A program made the translations under genes and the position numbers. The notes under the pieces were generated by a model. That model was given only the letters and a program-made list of their open reading frames with translations, ran no database searches and was not told the DNA's origin. Source: Candidatus Aminicenantota bacterium (lineage in GTDB: Bacteria > Acidobacteriota > Aminicenantia > UBA2199). Taken from it: a stretch of 6,742 nt of DNA. Of the stretch, positions 5,355 through 6,742 are shown piece after piece. The stretch spans positions 5,389,692 to 5,396,433 of the forward strand of contig CP070627.1 in the NCBI GenBank assembly GCA_020355945.1, read 5' to 3'. Numbering within the stretch: position 1 is the stretch's first letter; every line of letters starts with the position of its first letter.

Positions 5355-6742
5355 TTATTTTGCTTTTACTTTGGATAGAATAGTTACTTTAACCCGGGCA
5401 GGACGATCTTTTACCTGTATCTTCGGCGCTTTTAATACAAATCCCTTAGTGGTAAATACCGCATCTTCATAAATATTTTCCCCTTCTTTCTTACTATAGC
5501 TTAACTCATAACTCTTCTGCGCAGGACCTGCTTCCGTATCGATCCATTTGATATAGTACAAACGATCGTTAACCATCGGCGTTTTCTTGCCCTCGAATAT
5601 GACCTCTTGAACCTGGACCTTTTGTATTCCTTCCGGGTATATACGAATCAATCCCAGCTTATAGGATTCACCGCCAGACGTAAAGTCTAAAAACTCACGA
5701 GTGGGTTTGAAATTAATAATATATTTTCTGCCTTTGCGTTTTTGAATCATCTCATAGGCTTCATTTCTTTTCTTGATTAACGTGGTATGTTTTTCTTCGA
5801 TTTCCCGGTAGGGGTACCGGCTTTTTAGCCGTTGTTGGATCGAGGTCTTTTCCTCCGGTGAGATATTGAGATATTGGGATAAAACCTGGTCCAACGGTTG
5901 GTGGCTTTGTTGAACCTTTCCCTGCCAGCCCGGGACAAAACGATTCAAGAGCAGCGCTTGAAAACAGCCGTAATAGTAGCATTTTAGCCTGCTTACCATG
6001 GTTTGTGATCTGCTTGTTCTAAGCTCTTTGAGTTTTTTTTCCAATAAGAGATCAATGTGTTTAAAACCGGAAAAAGAGGGGTCATCTTTCCCGGTTATAA
6101 TGGGTTGATACCCTTTTTTTAACAGTTCCAGGGTCATGGTTTCCGCATACACTGCCGTACCTTCCATAAAGTCTTCATCGGATTCCTGTGATTGTTGTTC
6201 ATCGTTCATACTTTTTCGTTTGAGTTCCCGGGCCGCAATAAAATCTTTTAAGAATTCTCTGGCTTTCCGGTCATCCGGTTCAAGATAGGCTTTTTCCAAT
6301 GCCCACCCTTCGATTTCGGAAAAGATGGCATAATTGGCATCGGTATTGTATCGCAGGTTCCCAAAATTCCTGCGATATATTTGGCGCTGGAAACAATGAA
6401 ATAACTCGTGGATATTAACTAAGAGTTGTTCATCGCCGGGAAAAGCCTGGTCCGTTGATTCTTTTGGAATTGGGGATAAGTCGAGACTAACGGTTCTCAC
6501 TCGTTTTTCTTTTCCAAAGGGAATGGGTCCCCCCCCACCGGCAAGGGGAGGCGTCAACTCGATAGGCACCACATTACCCCGGTCCAGGTAAACCTTTTTT
6601 TCACCAACTTGAACGCCCGGGACCAATTCAAATCCATCCGGGGGTGACGGATGGCCCACCAACATTCGCATACCATTAGGATATTCAAATAAAAAGGGCA
6701 CATCTTTATAATTATTCCAGCCGGTCCAAACTTTTTCCGCGC
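5355..6742 (-). CDS. HExxH zinc-metallopeptidase-like protein, 5' end outside window
   Basis: The frame runs open from the right edge to a TAA at 5355-5357 (462 full codons), so the N-terminus and any signal peptide are missing. A GTG at 6699-6701 is in frame but is not the likely start: the 13 codons before it (AEKVWTGWNNYKD) read as ordinary protein continuing into VPFLFEYPNG and VGHPSPPDGFEL. The key motif is NIHELFHCFQ (HELFH codons 6396-6410), a HExxH zinc site. About 27-29 residues on, FSEIEGWALEKAYL supplies glutamates suited to a third ligand. Further on, DFMEGTAVYAETMTLELL gives an EGxAxYxE motif seen in related uncharacterised HExxH proteins. The final ~120 residues look like a separate beta-rich domain. 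It is probably a gluzincin-type peptidase; the exact family, substrate and activity are not established. A G8 run (6529-6536) encodes part of a four-glycine stretch before the active site. The C39-like gene follows 217 bp downstream but has its own promoter. Confidence 0.82.
   Translation of the reverse strand, partial: AEKVWTGWNNYKDVPFLFEYPNGMRMLVGHPSPPDGFELVPGVQVGEKKVYLDRGNVVPIELTPPLAGGGGPIPFGKEKRVRTVSLDLSPIPKESTDQAFPGDEQLLVNIHELFHCFQRQIYRRNFGNLRYNTDANYAIFSEIEGWALEKAYLEPDDRKAREFLKDFIAARELKRKSMNDEQQSQESDEDFMEGTAVYAETMTLELLKKGYQPIITGKDDPSFSGFKHIDLLLEKKLKELRTSRSQTMVSRLKCYYYGCFQALLLNRFVPGWQGKVQQSHQPLDQVLSQYLNISPEEKTSIQQRLKSRYPYREIEEKHTTLIKKRNEAYEMIQKRKGRKYIINFKPTREFLDFTSGGESYKLGLIRIYPEGIQKVQVQEVIFEGKKTPMVNDRLYYIKWIDTEAGPAQKSYELSYSKKEGENIYEDAVFTTKGFVLKAPKIQVKDRPARVKVTILSKVKAK

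Noticed and set aside
6699..6701. GTG as the start of the metallopeptidase-like gene
   Set aside because: The frame stays open to the window edge and the 13 upstream codons read as normal protein. No good ribosome binding site precedes the GTG, so the gene is better treated as 5'-truncated by the window.
1..6742. CRISPR arrays, tRNA or rRNA genes, transposases
   Set aside because: No regularly spaced repeat-spacer pattern, no tRNA cloverleaf or rRNA sequence, and no transposase-like protein were seen on either strand.

Overview
The window reads as bacterial, roughly mid-40s % GC, with strong Shine-Dalgarno sequences (AAGGAGGT, GGAGGTTAA, AGGAGGTTAA) and sigma70-type promoters. That argues against typical Bacteroidota. 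The mix of secreted peptidases, a sortilin/VPS10-like Asp-box protein and small palindromic intergenic repeats suits an uncultivated, protein-degrading lineage such as Aminicenantes or Acidobacteria-like bacteria. This assignment is a guess; no rRNA or other marker gene is present.

Layout. Positions 1-2366 (minus) hold most of a secreted multi-Asp-box (BNR/VPS10-sortilin-like) beta-propeller protein, cut by the left edge. Positions 2367-2875 are intergenic and contain the propeller gene's promoter, a 10-bp-period repeat, a palindromic REP/MITE-like element and a conserved regulatory module. Positions 2876-3763 (plus) encode a complete secreted papain-family (C1A) cysteine protease. A small palindromic repeat and a strong terminator follow. 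Positions 3929-5137 (minus) encode a complete secreted C39-like protein whose catalytic Cys is replaced by Gly, followed by a C-terminal half that looks like two PepSY-like repeats. Positions 5138-5354 carry a second copy of the regulatory module and degenerate 10-bp-period repeats. Positions 5355-6742 (minus) hold a HExxH metallopeptidase-like protein whose N-terminus lies beyond the right edge.

The main discovery is that the convergent papain and pseudo-C39 genes carry near-identical upstream regions in mirrored positions (2721-2835 and 5177-5291). By eye they align without gaps at about 89% over the first 95 bases. Both keep four TACWACY heptamers, a 16-bp TACAACT-AA-AGTTGTA dyad, a perfect GATTGCAATC palindrome over the -35 box, and a 17-bp spacer to the -10, all at identical spacings. 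This predicts joint control by one regulator. It also makes the two-gene unit an inverted-repeat-bounded cassette: an active secreted cysteine protease paired with a catalytically dead secreted protease-fold protein. The pairing as a working system is inference; the shared upstream sequence and the missing Cys are directly visible.
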